From Prevotellaceae bacterium UBA4332 (lineage in GTDB: Bacteria; Bacteroidota; Bacteroidia; Bacteroidales; Bacteroidaceae), in NCBI GenBank assembly GCA_002394365.1, contig DGTQ01000007.1, forward strand, positions 90,119-154,118: 64,000 bases of DNA. The letters are read 5' to 3'. Shown here piece by piece: positions 8,295 through 16,812 of the stretch. The notes under the pieces are model-generated. The model saw only the letters and a list, made by a program, of their open reading frames with translations. It was not told the origin of the DNA and made no database searches. The stretch's first letter is position 1. Each line of letters opens with the position of its first letter. Position numbers and translations under genes: made by a program.

Positions 8295-8560
8295 CCTTCT
8301 GTAGGCTGAAAGCCCTTTGGGGAATCACTTATGGTGGGATATATACATACTAAAAGGCGTTTTCTTTACGCTTTGGTTTTGACATTCTGAGAATCTCGCA
8401 AATTCATCTGTCCGTCAAAAGCAAAGCAACGGGAATGCCCCTTGTGGTGTACTATTAGTGAACATTATACATAATAATGTGTCATTATGATACATCGGCG
8501 TGGGGCTTTCAGTGTTGCTCGGTTGGACGGACAGGGCAATGTGAGAGCCTCAACACGTGG
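8295..8560 (+). ncRNA. Structured RNA candidate 1 (left of the AbiF-like gene)
   Basis: The stretch 8237-8556 holds no gene. From the probable start near 8295 it can fold into three parts: a GGCGT...ACGCT hairpin (about 8354-8373); a long stem GCTTTGgTTTTGAC paired with GTCAAAAgCAAAGC around an internal hairpin (about 8370-8430); and a closing 3' stem between cgtggggctttc (about 8499) and gagagcctcaacacg (about 8543). The same order of stems, with changed bases, is seen at 9922-10255. Sequence similarity is limited mainly to the promoter and the aaggcgtt...acgctttg segment. I cannot name an Rfam family for it. Confidence 0.5.
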
Positions 8561-8835
8561 ACCGAGCAAAGGAGATAGACCGCCTTGAATTAAGCGATTG
8601 GAAGTATCGCGCCTTACATGCTACCCTGCCAGCCAACAACACCAATGTGATATGGCTGGAGCGCAATGTATGGACAGGCAATAACGACGGCATCCGCCAG
8701 TGTCAGCAGTTCGTCGTCAACTTCGAGGATTCCATTCGTCGCCGGCATCAGATGGAACAGGAAGCAATAATGCGTGACAGTGTTGGACGGCTGATGATAC
8801 AACAATCGAAAGAGATTAGGAAGAAGATGAATTAG
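8557..8835 (+). CDS. Small hypothetical protein, possibly a truncated gene end
   Basis: 92 codons from a GTG at 8557; no ATG is available and the frame is open only from 8545. The peptide is charged and helical (SDWKYRALHATLPANNTNVIWL, then NFEDSIRRRHQMEQEAI) and reads like genuine protein. I do not recognise it. The start overlaps the 3' end of the structured-RNA candidate and there is no clear ribosome binding site. It is either a weakly initiated small protein or the C-terminal remnant of a longer gene. Confidence 0.4.
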   Translation: MDRAKEIDRLELSDWKYRALHATLPANNTNVIWLERNVWTGNNDGIRQCQQFVVNFEDSIRRRHQMEQEAIMRDSVGRLMIQQSKEIRKKMN

Positions 8836-8862
8836 CCAGTATTTCTTACTGTCCTATTGACT

Positions 8863-9759
8863 CTATATCTGCCAAAGGGGTTCCAGTCGCCAATTAGACG
8901 GGAACCCCATCATGGCATGATCTATTGACGGATTGCGAAGCAACAGCATTTTTAGATCACCAACGAAGGTGTTTTTTGTATCAACGGCATTCAACCAATA
9001 GGCAATACAGCAAAGTTGAGCATATAGCGACTCTTCCCTGAATGTGAAGTTGGTAATCCAATTGTTAGGCATTATTTGCTGTGTCGCTGGCTTTAAAGGA
9101 TATGCTCGATTCCATACTCTCGCATGGTGGGCACAATGATTTCGTAGCGATGTCAGGCTCTCCAGCCAACTGGAAAGGAACTTGTGGTGATTCAGGCCAA
9201 ACTCGTGTGCGACATTGTGTTTCAGTTGCGAATCATTGAAGTTGTTGAAGAGTTTTGAGAGTTCACCCAACGAAATCACCTCTAATGTCTTCCAAACAGG
9301 CGGTAGGTCTGGATCAGAGTATTTGTGGAAGTGTTCACGGATATACCGCTCCTTAGAACGCCCCACCTCTTTCTTAATAGTTTCGAGGTTAGTTTGGAAA
9401 AGTCTTTGGTTTACTGCTTTTGATGCATCCATAAACCAGAACGGGCCACATGAGGGGGCAAAGTGCTTGATGACCTTAGACCTGACAGCCACCTCAATAG
9501 TCTGAATAGCCTTGAAGAGCAAAGCCTTCAAGTCCTTGTCGAAAAAGTAACAAGTTAACACTTCTTCAAAATGACTGTTGGGTAGGAACTGATGAGTATG
9601 ATGATCAGCTTCCAAATGATACCAGTAGTCAGCCAGTCGGAAGTAACTGATAGCATCAAGAGCCTGTTCTGCCTTATTGGTATCAGCAATCATCAGACCT
9701 CTGCCTTGCAATGTCTGAATCTGCTGTGCCAGCGTCATTGCTTGTTTGGTATATCTCAT
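8863..9759 (-). CDS. Abi_2 family protein (AbiF/AbiD-like), HEPN ribonuclease of phage defence
   Basis: 298 aa. Abi_2 proteins (AbiD, AbiF) abort phage infection; their C-terminal HEPN domain is an RNase, and AbiF-like proteins have been proposed as relatives of the ancestor of Cas13. Here the N-terminal segment (LQGRGLMIADTNKAEQALDAISYFRLADYWYHL) is the classic Abi_2 opening. RNHCAHHARVWNR near residue 215 is the HEPN RxxxxH motif. ATG 9759 is chosen; the longer TTG start at 9771 lies in the leader. A -7 box (9827-9834) and a GC hairpin (9779-9811) lie upstream. Structured-RNA candidates flank it on both sides. Confidence 0.88.
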   Translation of the reverse strand: MRYTKQAMTLAQQIQTLQGRGLMIADTNKAEQALDAISYFRLADYWYHLEADHHTHQFLPNSHFEEVLTCYFFDKDLKALLFKAIQTIEVAVRSKVIKHFAPSCGPFWFMDASKAVNQRLFQTNLETIKKEVGRSKERYIREHFHKYSDPDLPPVWKTLEVISLGELSKLFNNFNDSQLKHNVAHEFGLNHHKFLSSWLESLTSLRNHCAHHARVWNRAYPLKPATQQIMPNNWITNFTFREESLYAQLCCIAYWLNAVDTKNTFVGDLKMLLLRNPSIDHAMMGFPSNWRLEPLWQI

Positions 9760-9778
9760 GCCTATATACAAAAAATGT

Positions 9779-9811
9779 CCCGCTGGGTACGCTGTTCTTA
9801 TGGGAAGCGGG
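9779..9811 (-). promoter_or_regulatory. GC hairpin in the leader of the AbiF-like gene
   Basis: CCCGCT (9779-9784) pairs with AGCGGG (9806-9811) in the about 65-nt 5' leader of the AbiF-like mRNA, 20 nt before the ATG. A structured 'AbiF RNA motif' upstream of abiF genes is known from comparative RNA work. Whether this is it cannot be decided without the covariance model. Confidence 0.45.
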
Positions 9812-9826
9812 CGGGATTTGTCGGTG

Positions 9827-9834
9827 CAAAGATA
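9827..9834 (-). promoter_or_regulatory. -7 promoter box for the AbiF-like gene
   Basis: The minus strand reads TATCTTTG followed by CACC, about 68 nt upstream of ATG 9759. Confidence 0.6.
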
Positions 9835-9908
9835 GGCATTTTTATTTTATCTTCCAAGTTTTTTTTGCAATTTTTTGTCTTTTGAGTTTAAATTTCGAAA
9901 ATTCTACG

Positions 9909-9916
9909 TACCTTTG
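9909..9916 (+). promoter_or_regulatory. -7 promoter box for structured-RNA candidate 2
   Basis: TACCTTTG followed by CACC. It is divergent from the AbiF promoter, about 75 nt away. No well-spaced -33 TTTG is seen. Confidence 0.55.
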
Positions 9917-9921
9917 CACCA

Positions 9922-10255
9922 GTATCTGCCTGATGAGACTATGAGGCACACTGAGGCGTGCGGGGTCGAGGGGCGGAGCACTACATATTAGAAGGCGTTA
10001 CTGACGCTTTGTTTTTGGCTATTTGAATGTAGGAAACTCAAATTACCGATCAAAAACGAATGCTGGGGTGACTGCCGCGGGGTGTATCATATACTCTCCG
10101 TAGTGTGCTGCGAAGGTACGAGTTACCTTCAAAAGCACACTTTACGGGTGTCTATATACTCCAACGTGGGTGGTTCTCTGTTGTTCTTTCGGTAAGGCAT
10201 TTCCTACAGCCTAAATAGCGGAACAGACAGATGTAAGCACCCACGTTCTTCTTTT
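9922..10255 (+). ncRNA. Structured RNA candidate 2 (between AbiF-like gene and the Hsp70/HerA operon)
   Basis: The stretch 9760-10316 has no gene beyond leaders. After the -7 box it can fold as: an AAGGCGT/ACGCTTT hairpin; GTTTTTGg paired with tCAAAAAC around ATTTGA/TCAAAT; CCGTAgTGTGCT paired with AGCACAcTTTACGG enclosing the perfect GAAGGTA/TACCTTC hairpin; then AACGTGGGTG (10163-10172) closed by CACCCACGTT (10238-10247) and TCTTCTTTT, which looks like an intrinsic terminator. A motif close to GGGTGTnTATATACTC occurs twice. Same architecture as candidate 1. It is not recognisable as RNase P, tmRNA, SRP or a retron (no reverse transcriptase nearby). Confidence 0.6.
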
Positions 10256-10316
10256 GTGTGGCATACGTATTTAAAATCATCGGTTTTGGGTGCACCCGAT
10301 TAAAAGTATTGAAGAA

Positions 10317-11114
10317 ATGGAGCAACCTAAGACATTGAAATCGCTGTTCGAATCTGAGAAGAATTCACTTGCTGAGCAATTAGACAAATTGATATTGCCA
10401 CGAGATGCTAAGAAGGTGGAGAAGATAGTAGCTGACCACCTTAATTACCTGTTGGATGCGGCAGGCGAATATCGTCAGTCACTCACGCAGTCGGAAGAAT
10501 ACATCCTTCAGTCAGCCATGAGCCTCTTGAATGCCCAACAGGCTATGATTGGGGCTTTGACACCGCAACTTGATTCCCCGCAGCATTCTGATGCAACATC
10601 TTCCACGAAACCTACTAATGGGGCCATCTCAAAGGATCAAGCACCATTGGTGGTAGGCGGCACTGTAGTTGGAGGTGCAGCAGGAGCTATCATCTTTAAC
10701 ACATGGGGCGCTCTGATTGGTGCTATTGCAGGAACAGCACTTGTACTTTATTATGCTGCTCAGAAGGATACCAAGCCTTCCATCAGTCAAGAGGTGAAGA
10801 AACCTGCTTCCAAGCAACTTGACGTGGCAGCTTTCCTAAACATTGTGGGCAATATCTGCGAGAATGTTGACAGCATACTTGACACCTATCGTGTGCAGGT
10901 GAATAGGATAAAGAACGTATATGAGCAGAAGGAGAAGCCGACACTGCAGAGTGAATATGGTACCCTTCTGGAGCAAATCAACAACGTGTGGAATGCTTTC
11001 GAATCCAGTAAAGATGCTGTACCTGCAAAATTGCAGACGGCTATTGAGATGATGGCAGAGAGCCTTGAGAACTACGGACTGAAAATAGAGAACGGAAAAA
11101 TCATGAATGAGTGA
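10317..11114 (+). CDS. Glycine-zipper membrane protein, first gene of the Hsp70/HerA operon
   Basis: 265 aa, no family recognised. Charged helical N-terminus (1-85), a Ser/Thr-rich linker, then a glycine-zipper hydrophobic block (PLVVGGTVVGGAAGAIIF, TWGALIGAIAGTALVLYYAA; about 104-142) that could insert in a membrane, and a helical C-terminal domain (160-265) with coiled-coil character. ATG 10317 has a good spacing to gaag; an in-frame ATT/GTG region upstream is less likely. The stop overlaps the next gene's ATG (gTGATGg), so the two are coupled. An adaptor or pore-like partner of the Hsp70-like protein is possible; this is inference only. Confidence 0.7.
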   Translation: MEQPKTLKSLFESEKNSLAEQLDKLILPRDAKKVEKIVADHLNYLLDAAGEYRQSLTQSEEYILQSAMSLLNAQQAMIGALTPQLDSPQHSDATSSTKPTNGAISKDQAPLVVGGTVVGGAAGAIIFNTWGALIGAIAGTALVLYYAAQKDTKPSISQEVKKPASKQLDVAAFLNIVGNICENVDSILDTYRVQVNRIKNVYEQKEKPTLQSEYGTLLEQINNVWNAFESSKDAVPAKLQTAIEMMAESLENYGLKIENGKIMNE

Positions 11115-13018
11115 TGGCTAAGTTAGTTATACCAGTAAAAGGAAAACACCTGTACGTAGTCGGAATAGACTTCGGGCATGGCGAGACGTCGGCAGCCATC
11201 TGCCCTATAGAGTGGGGTAAGGATGCTGGTCTGAGAGAGTCGAAGGTGACAGACATAGATATGGATATTGCCGCAAGGAAAAAGGTAATACCATCTGCTA
11301 TCTGTCGGAAGGATGGCTATTATTATATTGGTGATGAAGCATTCGAACATGTCACCGATAACAATGGGATACGGTTGGCCTTTAAACAAAAGCCAGCATC
11401 TCTCAATGGTGAGCAGGAGAAGCTCATGATGGATTATATGAATGCCATCTATAAGCGCATTAGAGAGAGTTGTACAGAATTGAAAGATGGCAATCATATT
11501 GTGTACATAGCCCGTCCATCAGGTTGGGTTGACGAGTCCTGCAAGGAACTCTATCGACAGATGGCCCTTAAGGCAGGTTTACCGCTCGGAGGTCTCACTT
11601 CAGAGTCGCGAGCAGCCATTTTTTATGCCAAAAGTCCCAGCGTAAACTTTGCCAATGAAATTTCGCGAGGTGCTATCGTGTTTGACTTAGGATCCAGTAC
11701 GCTTGATTTTACTTACCTTGACGATGACAACAAACCTGTAGACTCTGGTGATAACCTTGGAGCCAGCCTCATCGACAATGCTATCTTGGAAAGAATGGTC
11801 TTGAAGGATGAGGATGTGAAGGAGTTTGTGGAGAAGTTCCCTGAGTACAAAGATTCTTTGAGGTTTAAGGCACGCAAGTTCAAGGAGGATGCCTACAGCC
11901 GCAATGAGAATTCGAAAACTATTGGGGGATTCCCTCTAGGTAACATCATCGATGACACAGAACCATCGTATGATGACTATGCTGATGTTTATGTACGGTT
12001 ACGCATCAATAACTTAGCAGAGCTGAATGCTTTAGTGGAAGAGCATACCCAGTACATGAACAAACTGCGAGAAGCACTGTTAGATTTCAAGACCAAGAAG
12101 ATTCCTGGAAAGTCTATCAATGGTGTTTTCCTGACAGGTGGAGCCAGTCGCATGAACTTCATCCGTCCATTGATAGCCGAGACGCTCTCACTGCCACTTG
12201 ATAAAGTGAAGATAGACAATGACAATCCCTCACTCACAATATCGCGCGGCATAGCCTTGTTGGGTGCTACCGATGCCATAACTACGGTGCTGGTGGAAGA
12301 ACTGAAAAAACAACTGCCTCAATTGGTCAGTGATGAGTCAAAGACCGATTCGCTTAGTAGAAAACTTGCAACTAATATCACAAAAGAAGCATGGAATGTT
12401 GTTGAGAGTACTTGTCACAGTTGGATAAATTATGGCACGTCTACCGATGAAGACGAACTTAAAGAAAAGTTGAAGAGAAACATAGAGATTTTTAAAAATA
12501 GTAGAATCTCAGCAATAGTAAATGATACTCTTCAGGATTATCTGCGTGTAGGAAGTGAAGATGTCAGAAAGAAAATGAACGAAATCATCAGCAGATATGC
12601 ACCTGGACGCGAGATTAAGATGTCTGGTAAAGTAAGAATAGACAGCATTGGAGACATCAGCAGTAGTTTGTCTGATATGTCGGCTGCCATTTCTGAAATA
12701 TGCGATTCTATCTCAAATTGGGTGGGTGATGCTTTGTGGGCCGCATTGGGCTTTTTCCTTTGGGGTGTAGTTGCCTTTGGATACTATGCAATTAAAGGTG
12801 TCTATAATTTATTCCGAGATGATAAAGACAAACGCAAGGATAAGGCTGATAAAGTCCTTGAGAAGAAATCTGAGATTTGCTCAAATGTAGAGACTAAGAT
12901 TATAGAACAATTGAAATCCAACACAGCCTTTAAGACCAAAGTCTCGAAGGCTCTGAGCAACTACTTCACAGAACAAATGGAGCAGAACCTACAACAAGTA
13001 ACTATACCTATTGAATAA
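11114..13018 (+). CDS. Hsp70/DnaK-like ATPase with a C-terminal membrane anchor
   Basis: 634 aa. The actin/Hsp70 ATPase fold is clear: phosphate-1 loop VVGIDFGHGETSAAI (about 13-27), phosphate-2 loop GAIVFDLGSSTLDFTYL (about 187-203) and adenosine motif NGVFLTGGASRMNFI (about 335-349). The typical DnaK substrate-binding beta-sandwich is not recognisable. Instead there is a helical region and a single hydrophobic segment (DALWAALGFFLWGVVAFGYY, about 541-560), then a lysine-rich tail. This suggests a membrane-tethered, repurposed Hsp70 rather than a general chaperone. It lies between the glycine-zipper protein (ATG overlaps its stop) and the HerA-type ATPase (2-nt gap). Confidence 0.85.
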   Translation: MAKLVIPVKGKHLYVVGIDFGHGETSAAICPIEWGKDAGLRESKVTDIDMDIAARKKVIPSAICRKDGYYYIGDEAFEHVTDNNGIRLAFKQKPASLNGEQEKLMMDYMNAIYKRIRESCTELKDGNHIVYIARPSGWVDESCKELYRQMALKAGLPLGGLTSESRAAIFYAKSPSVNFANEISRGAIVFDLGSSTLDFTYLDDDNKPVDSGDNLGASLIDNAILERMVLKDEDVKEFVEKFPEYKDSLRFKARKFKEDAYSRNENSKTIGGFPLGNIIDDTEPSYDDYADVYVRLRINNLAELNALVEEHTQYMNKLREALLDFKTKKIPGKSINGVFLTGGASRMNFIRPLIAETLSLPLDKVKIDNDNPSLTISRGIALLGATDAITTVLVEELKKQLPQLVSDESKTDSLSRKLATNITKEAWNVVESTCHSWINYGTSTDEDELKEKLKRNIEIFKNSRISAIVNDTLQDYLRVGSEDVRKKMNEIISRYAPGREIKMSGKVRIDSIGDISSSLSDMSAAISEICDSISNWVGDALWAALGFFLWGVVAFGYYAIKGVYNLFRDDKDKRKDKADKVLEKKSEICSNVETKIIEQLKSNTAFKTKVSKALSNYFTEQMEQNLQQVTIPIE

Positions 13019-13020
13019 CT

Positions 13021-15729
13021 ATGGCAAAAGAACTGACACTACAAGAGAAGCAAGCATTTGAGCCAATGGCCAAGGTCTTGGCGGCTAACGGTATAGCACA
13101 GTCTTTGTCGTTCACGTCGGAAAGAAAATACCTCAATGGCATATCCGGTAGTTCCATGCCTCTGTCGTTGGAACTTGCTACCAAACGGAGCGACCTTCCT
13201 GCCGCGCCCTATTGGATAAAGATAAGCCAAGTAGGCAAGCCAGTAGAGAATAGTGCTGAACAGTGCTTCACCGCCATCCAGAAAATACTTACAGCCTGCC
13301 ATCTTCCCAGTAAGACCCAACTGATATTCTTAGTAAATGGCAAAGATGGTGTCTTCGAGATGTACCTGGGTATCAGGTCGTACAGGAAAGACCAGGTAGA
13401 TGCCACTTTTGCAGACAGTCTGAACGACTTTATAAAGGGCATTTGGCCTGGGATGAAGTGTCAGAGAGTAAAAGGCAATGTGGATACTATTCGCAAGAGT
13501 ATTGATAGCCAGTATGACTGTATAGATGCTCTGACAGGTATCCCTTCAATGGAAACCCAATACAAAACGGTATATCCTGCCACTATCGACACGCTGCTGG
13601 CTGGCATGCAGAAGAAGAACTTCACCTATATGGTGATAGCCGACCCCATAGAGGAGGCTGATGTGGATGCTATGCTCTATCAGGTAAGGGACTTCGGAGG
13701 ACAGGCAGAGTCGCTAAAATCGTTCAACTACTCTGAGAACAAGTCGAGCAGTGTGAGCGTAGCGTTGAGCAAGTCGAAGTCTATTTGTGACGGCACAAGT
13801 GAGAGCAAGCAAGAGAAAAGCAAATGGGGGATGGTGGGTGCTGGCCTTATGCTGGCCAGTGCTATGTTTCCACCAGCAGGAGTCCTGACGACAGCCTTGG
13901 CCATTGCTGACGGTGCCAATACCATAGCCGGCTCCAACTTGCTTGCAGAGTTTTCGCCATCGAAGACCACAGGCATATCTCATTCGGAAACAACCACCGA
14001 AGGTCGCACTGATACCACATCAGACACCTCAGGCCAGGCTATCAGCAGCAATATCGTGAACAAGCAGATAGAGGCTGTGGGTGAACATCTTTTCTATCAC
14101 GCAAAGCGTCTGGAGAGTGGTAAGGCTCTTGGCTGTTGGTCTGTGGGCGTATATCTGATGGCAGAAACGCCTCACGATATACAGGCCGCATCCATGCAAT
14201 TGAAGTCTATAGCCAGTGGGCAGGAGTCTATCTTTGAACCCGTCAGGATTCACCATATTGAGGATGTCCTTGGTAACTACTTGCCACAGACATTAGGCAA
14301 TATGAGTACTCCTGTCATTCGGATAAAGGATGCCTCTGGCTCATACTTTGAGCATCCGTTGGGCCGACATTTCAGCGACTTGCGCACAGTGCTGACCACA
14401 AAGGAGTTGTCGTATTTCGTCAATTTCCCATTGCGCAGTGTACCAGGTATCAGTGTGGTAGACAGCTCGCCAGAGTTCAGCCTGAATGCGCCAGAGACTA
14501 TCTCTGACAGCGAGGAAATTGCTTTGGGCAAATTGCTTTACGGTGGCTCTGCCACAAGCATTCCCTACCATCTGCCCTCGTCCTTGCTTGCCAAACATAC
14601 ACTGCTATGCGGCATCAACGGCACAGGAAAAACCAACACCGTGCAGGCTATCTTAGAAGGTATAGGCAATGTACCATTCCTTGTAATAGAACCTGCAAAG
14701 ACAGAGTATGTAGACTGGGCTATTGAGCAGAACAAACAACACCCCGAACGTCCTGTGAAGATATTCATCCCTGGCTGCAATTCTTATCGAGACCGTAAGA
14801 CAGGAGAGCCTGTAACAACTGAGCGGTTAAGGCTGAATCCTTTTGAGCCAGTATGGATTACTGAGGAGCAGACACCCAATGTGCTCTCTCATATCGACCG
14901 CTTAAAGTCTACGTTTGCGGCGGCTTTTCCGATGTATGACATTCTGCCTGTATTGTTAGAGGACCTTGTATATTCACTCTACCAGTCACCTACGACTAAC
15001 TGGATAGGCAAAGATGCCAACCCACAGTTTGGAAAGACTCTTCCACCTACACTGACAGGTATGGCCTTGCAGGTAGACAAAGTGATAGAGGCACATGGAT
15101 ATGAGAAACGAGTTGGTGACAACATGAAAGCGTGTCTCAACACCCGCATTGCTTCATTGCGGCGAGGGTGGAAGAAGGATATGTTAGACACACTCCACTC
15201 TATTGCTTTCAATGAACTGTTCGACCAGCCTTGTGTCATTAATCTGTCGTATGTAGGAGATGACATAGACAAGTCGTTCTTCATGTCAGTCATTCTGCAG
15301 TTCCTCTATGAATATCGTACCGCTCAGGCTGAGGCGGGATTGATAGACTTCAATGCCAATGACTGCCGTCATCTGACAGTAATAGAAGAGGCTCACCGGG
15401 TAATGCAGAAATGCGACAAGGTGGACGAACCTCAATACAAAACGACAATGATGTTCAGCAATATGCTTTCTGAGATTCGGGCCTATGGTGAGGGCATGTT
15501 CCTTGTAGACCAAGTGCCAACTCGACTCTTACCTGACGCAATCAAGAATACCAACACCAAGATTACACACCGTCTGGTGTCGGAAGATGACTGCAAGGCT
15601 GTTGCTGAGTCAATGGGGCTGAGCAAAGAGCAACGACTAATACTGCCAAAATTGCTGGTGGGACAATGTGTAGTAACGACCTCTCTCTCAACTGACAAAT
15701 ACTGGATAAAAGTCAATAAGATGAAATAA
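13021..15729 (+). CDS. HerA/DUF87-type ATPase (FtsK-HerA superfamily)
   Basis: 902 aa. The C-terminal half is a HerA/VirB4-like motor: Walker A LLCGINGTGKTNTVQ (about 528-542) followed by FLVIEPAKTEY, and Walker B HLTVIEEAHRVM (about 782-793), then the sensor region FLVDQVPTRLLPDAIKNTNTKI. The N-terminal half (1-500) is unlike NurA or SIR2 partners. It contains a Gly/Ala hydrophobic block (GMVGAGLMLASAMFPPAG, about 272-305) that may contact the membrane. HerA relatives pump DNA or drive secretion, and stand-alone ones are frequent in defence loci. It sits in the middle of the operon, 2 nt after the Hsp70-like gene. Confidence 0.85.
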   Translation: MAKELTLQEKQAFEPMAKVLAANGIAQSLSFTSERKYLNGISGSSMPLSLELATKRSDLPAAPYWIKISQVGKPVENSAEQCFTAIQKILTACHLPSKTQLIFLVNGKDGVFEMYLGIRSYRKDQVDATFADSLNDFIKGIWPGMKCQRVKGNVDTIRKSIDSQYDCIDALTGIPSMETQYKTVYPATIDTLLAGMQKKNFTYMVIADPIEEADVDAMLYQVRDFGGQAESLKSFNYSENKSSSVSVALSKSKSICDGTSESKQEKSKWGMVGAGLMLASAMFPPAGVLTTALAIADGANTIAGSNLLAEFSPSKTTGISHSETTTEGRTDTTSDTSGQAISSNIVNKQIEAVGEHLFYHAKRLESGKALGCWSVGVYLMAETPHDIQAASMQLKSIASGQESIFEPVRIHHIEDVLGNYLPQTLGNMSTPVIRIKDASGSYFEHPLGRHFSDLRTVLTTKELSYFVNFPLRSVPGISVVDSSPEFSLNAPETISDSEEIALGKLLYGGSATSIPYHLPSSLLAKHTLLCGINGTGKTNTVQAILEGIGNVPFLVIEPAKTEYVDWAIEQNKQHPERPVKIFIPGCNSYRDRKTGEPVTTERLRLNPFEPVWITEEQTPNVLSHIDRLKSTFAAAFPMYDILPVLLEDLVYSLYQSPTTNWIGKDANPQFGKTLPPTLTGMALQVDKVIEAHGYEKRVGDNMKACLNTRIASLRRGWKKDMLDTLHSIAFNELFDQPCVINLSYVGDDIDKSFFMSVILQFLYEYRTAQAEAGLIDFNANDCRHLTVIEEAHRVMQKCDKVDEPQYKTTMMFSNMLSEIRAYGEGMFLVDQVPTRLLPDAIKNTNTKITHRLVSEDDCKAVAESMGLSKEQRLILPKLLVGQCVVTTSLSTDKYWIKVNKMK

Positions 15730-15737
15730 GAACATTT

Positions 15738-16523
15738 ATGCTGGAAAATATAGAAAACATCGCCTCTGCTGCTTCTGATGCACAAAGCGTGGAGCGTATC
15801 TCCGACTTGGAGTTGGAGTTTATTGGTGAATGTATTGATCCGCCTAGGCCAGAGGAGTTGGCTATAAGGATTGATGACATTACAGGCGGAATGCCTCCCA
15901 AGGCAATTGATAGCAATCCTCAGATAGCTGAGATGCTAGAGCCTATCCGCGACCAGATTCCGCCGAAGTATCTGGAGGCACCTAACGATATGGAACAGGT
16001 GTCTCAGATATCAGACATGATGGCTGACACCATTGAACTGCGCCCTGAAAATTGGAAACAATTGTCACAGGAAGAACGACTTGCTGTGCTTAATGACCTT
16101 GAAATCAAAATAGCAGAAATAGAACATCGACCACCTTGTCCTATTTACACTAAGGATATGGGGCCAATCCAGCAGATGGGCGACAAACTATATGGGAGTA
16201 TGGGGGTACACCAAAGTAGTATATTCGGTGAAAGCATCACCATTAACTCGCGACTGCTCATGGGTGACAGTCAAGTCTGTTTCAAGGAAACACTTAACAC
16301 GCTGGTGCATGAAGGTCGCCACTCTTATCAAACTTATAATATGACTGAGCGGGCAACGCATACCAGTCAGGGCGACCTGACCAACTGGCACAAAAATATG
16401 GAGGAATTTGGTTACCAATCCGTACAAAAGTGTGGTTTCAAGGCATATTGGCTACAACCAATAGAGGCTGATGCCCGCAAATTCGCTGAAGATGTATTAA
16501 TCGCTTACGAAAAGAAAATATGA
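15738..16523 (+). CDS. Putative zinc metallopeptidase (HExxH zincin)
   Basis: 261 aa. The motif LVHEGRHSYQ (His191, Glu192, His195) is an HExxH zinc-binding helix. About 50 residues later, QPIEADARKFAED could supply the third (Glu) ligand, as in gluzincin-like proteins. The N-terminal 150 residues are acidic and helical and not recognised. No signal peptide, so it is cytoplasmic. It starts 8 nt after the HerA-type gene and ends in an ATGA overlap with the next one. The placement suggests the protease is the effector or processing enzyme of the operon; this is inference. Confidence 0.7.
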   Translation: MLENIENIASAASDAQSVERISDLELEFIGECIDPPRPEELAIRIDDITGGMPPKAIDSNPQIAEMLEPIRDQIPPKYLEAPNDMEQVSQISDMMADTIELRPENWKQLSQEERLAVLNDLEIKIAEIEHRPPCPIYTKDMGPIQQMGDKLYGSMGVHQSSIFGESITINSRLLMGDSQVCFKETLNTLVHEGRHSYQTYNMTERATHTSQGDLTNWHKNMEEFGYQSVQKCGFKAYWLQPIEADARKFAEDVLIAYEKKI

Positions 16524-16804
16524 ACACAAATGATATCATTAAGTTGCTGATGCAACAGGATTATACAGAGAAGGAAGCAATAGTCACAGCACAAGAACTC
16601 TCAGAACTTTCGCCACAATTGGAAGCCCTGTTCTGCCAATGGGTTGAGAATGGCTCTGAAGGAGATTATACAGCAGAAGAATTCACTCTGTTAGAGTTGA
16701 AGCAGAAATTTGATATGACCTATCCTGCAGCCTTGCTTACCATCGACTGGCTCTTGAAAGACCCACAAGTGGCTAAGGTAGCTATTTGTTCTGGCGTGAG
16801 ATAA
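16520..16804 (+). CDS. Small acidic helical protein of the operon
   Basis: 94 aa, family not recognised. It looks like a compact helical protein (NDIIKLLMQQDYTEKEAI, then a Leu-rich helical segment) with a partial winged-helix feel at the C-terminus (LLELKQKFDMTYPAALLTIDWL). ATGA overlap with the zincin gene implies coupled translation. It could be an immunity or regulatory partner of the zincin, but the sequence does not show this. Confidence 0.6.
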   Translation: MNTNDIIKLLMQQDYTEKEAIVTAQELSELSPQLEALFCQWVENGSEGDYTAEEFTLLELKQKFDMTYPAALLTIDWLLKDPQVAKVAICSGVR

Positions 16805-16812
16805 GATTGAGT

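Noticed and set aside
9922..10255. Retron msr-msd, RNase P, tmRNA or SRP RNA
   Set aside because: No reverse transcriptase nearby, and none of the hallmark motifs of the housekeeping RNAs is visible.
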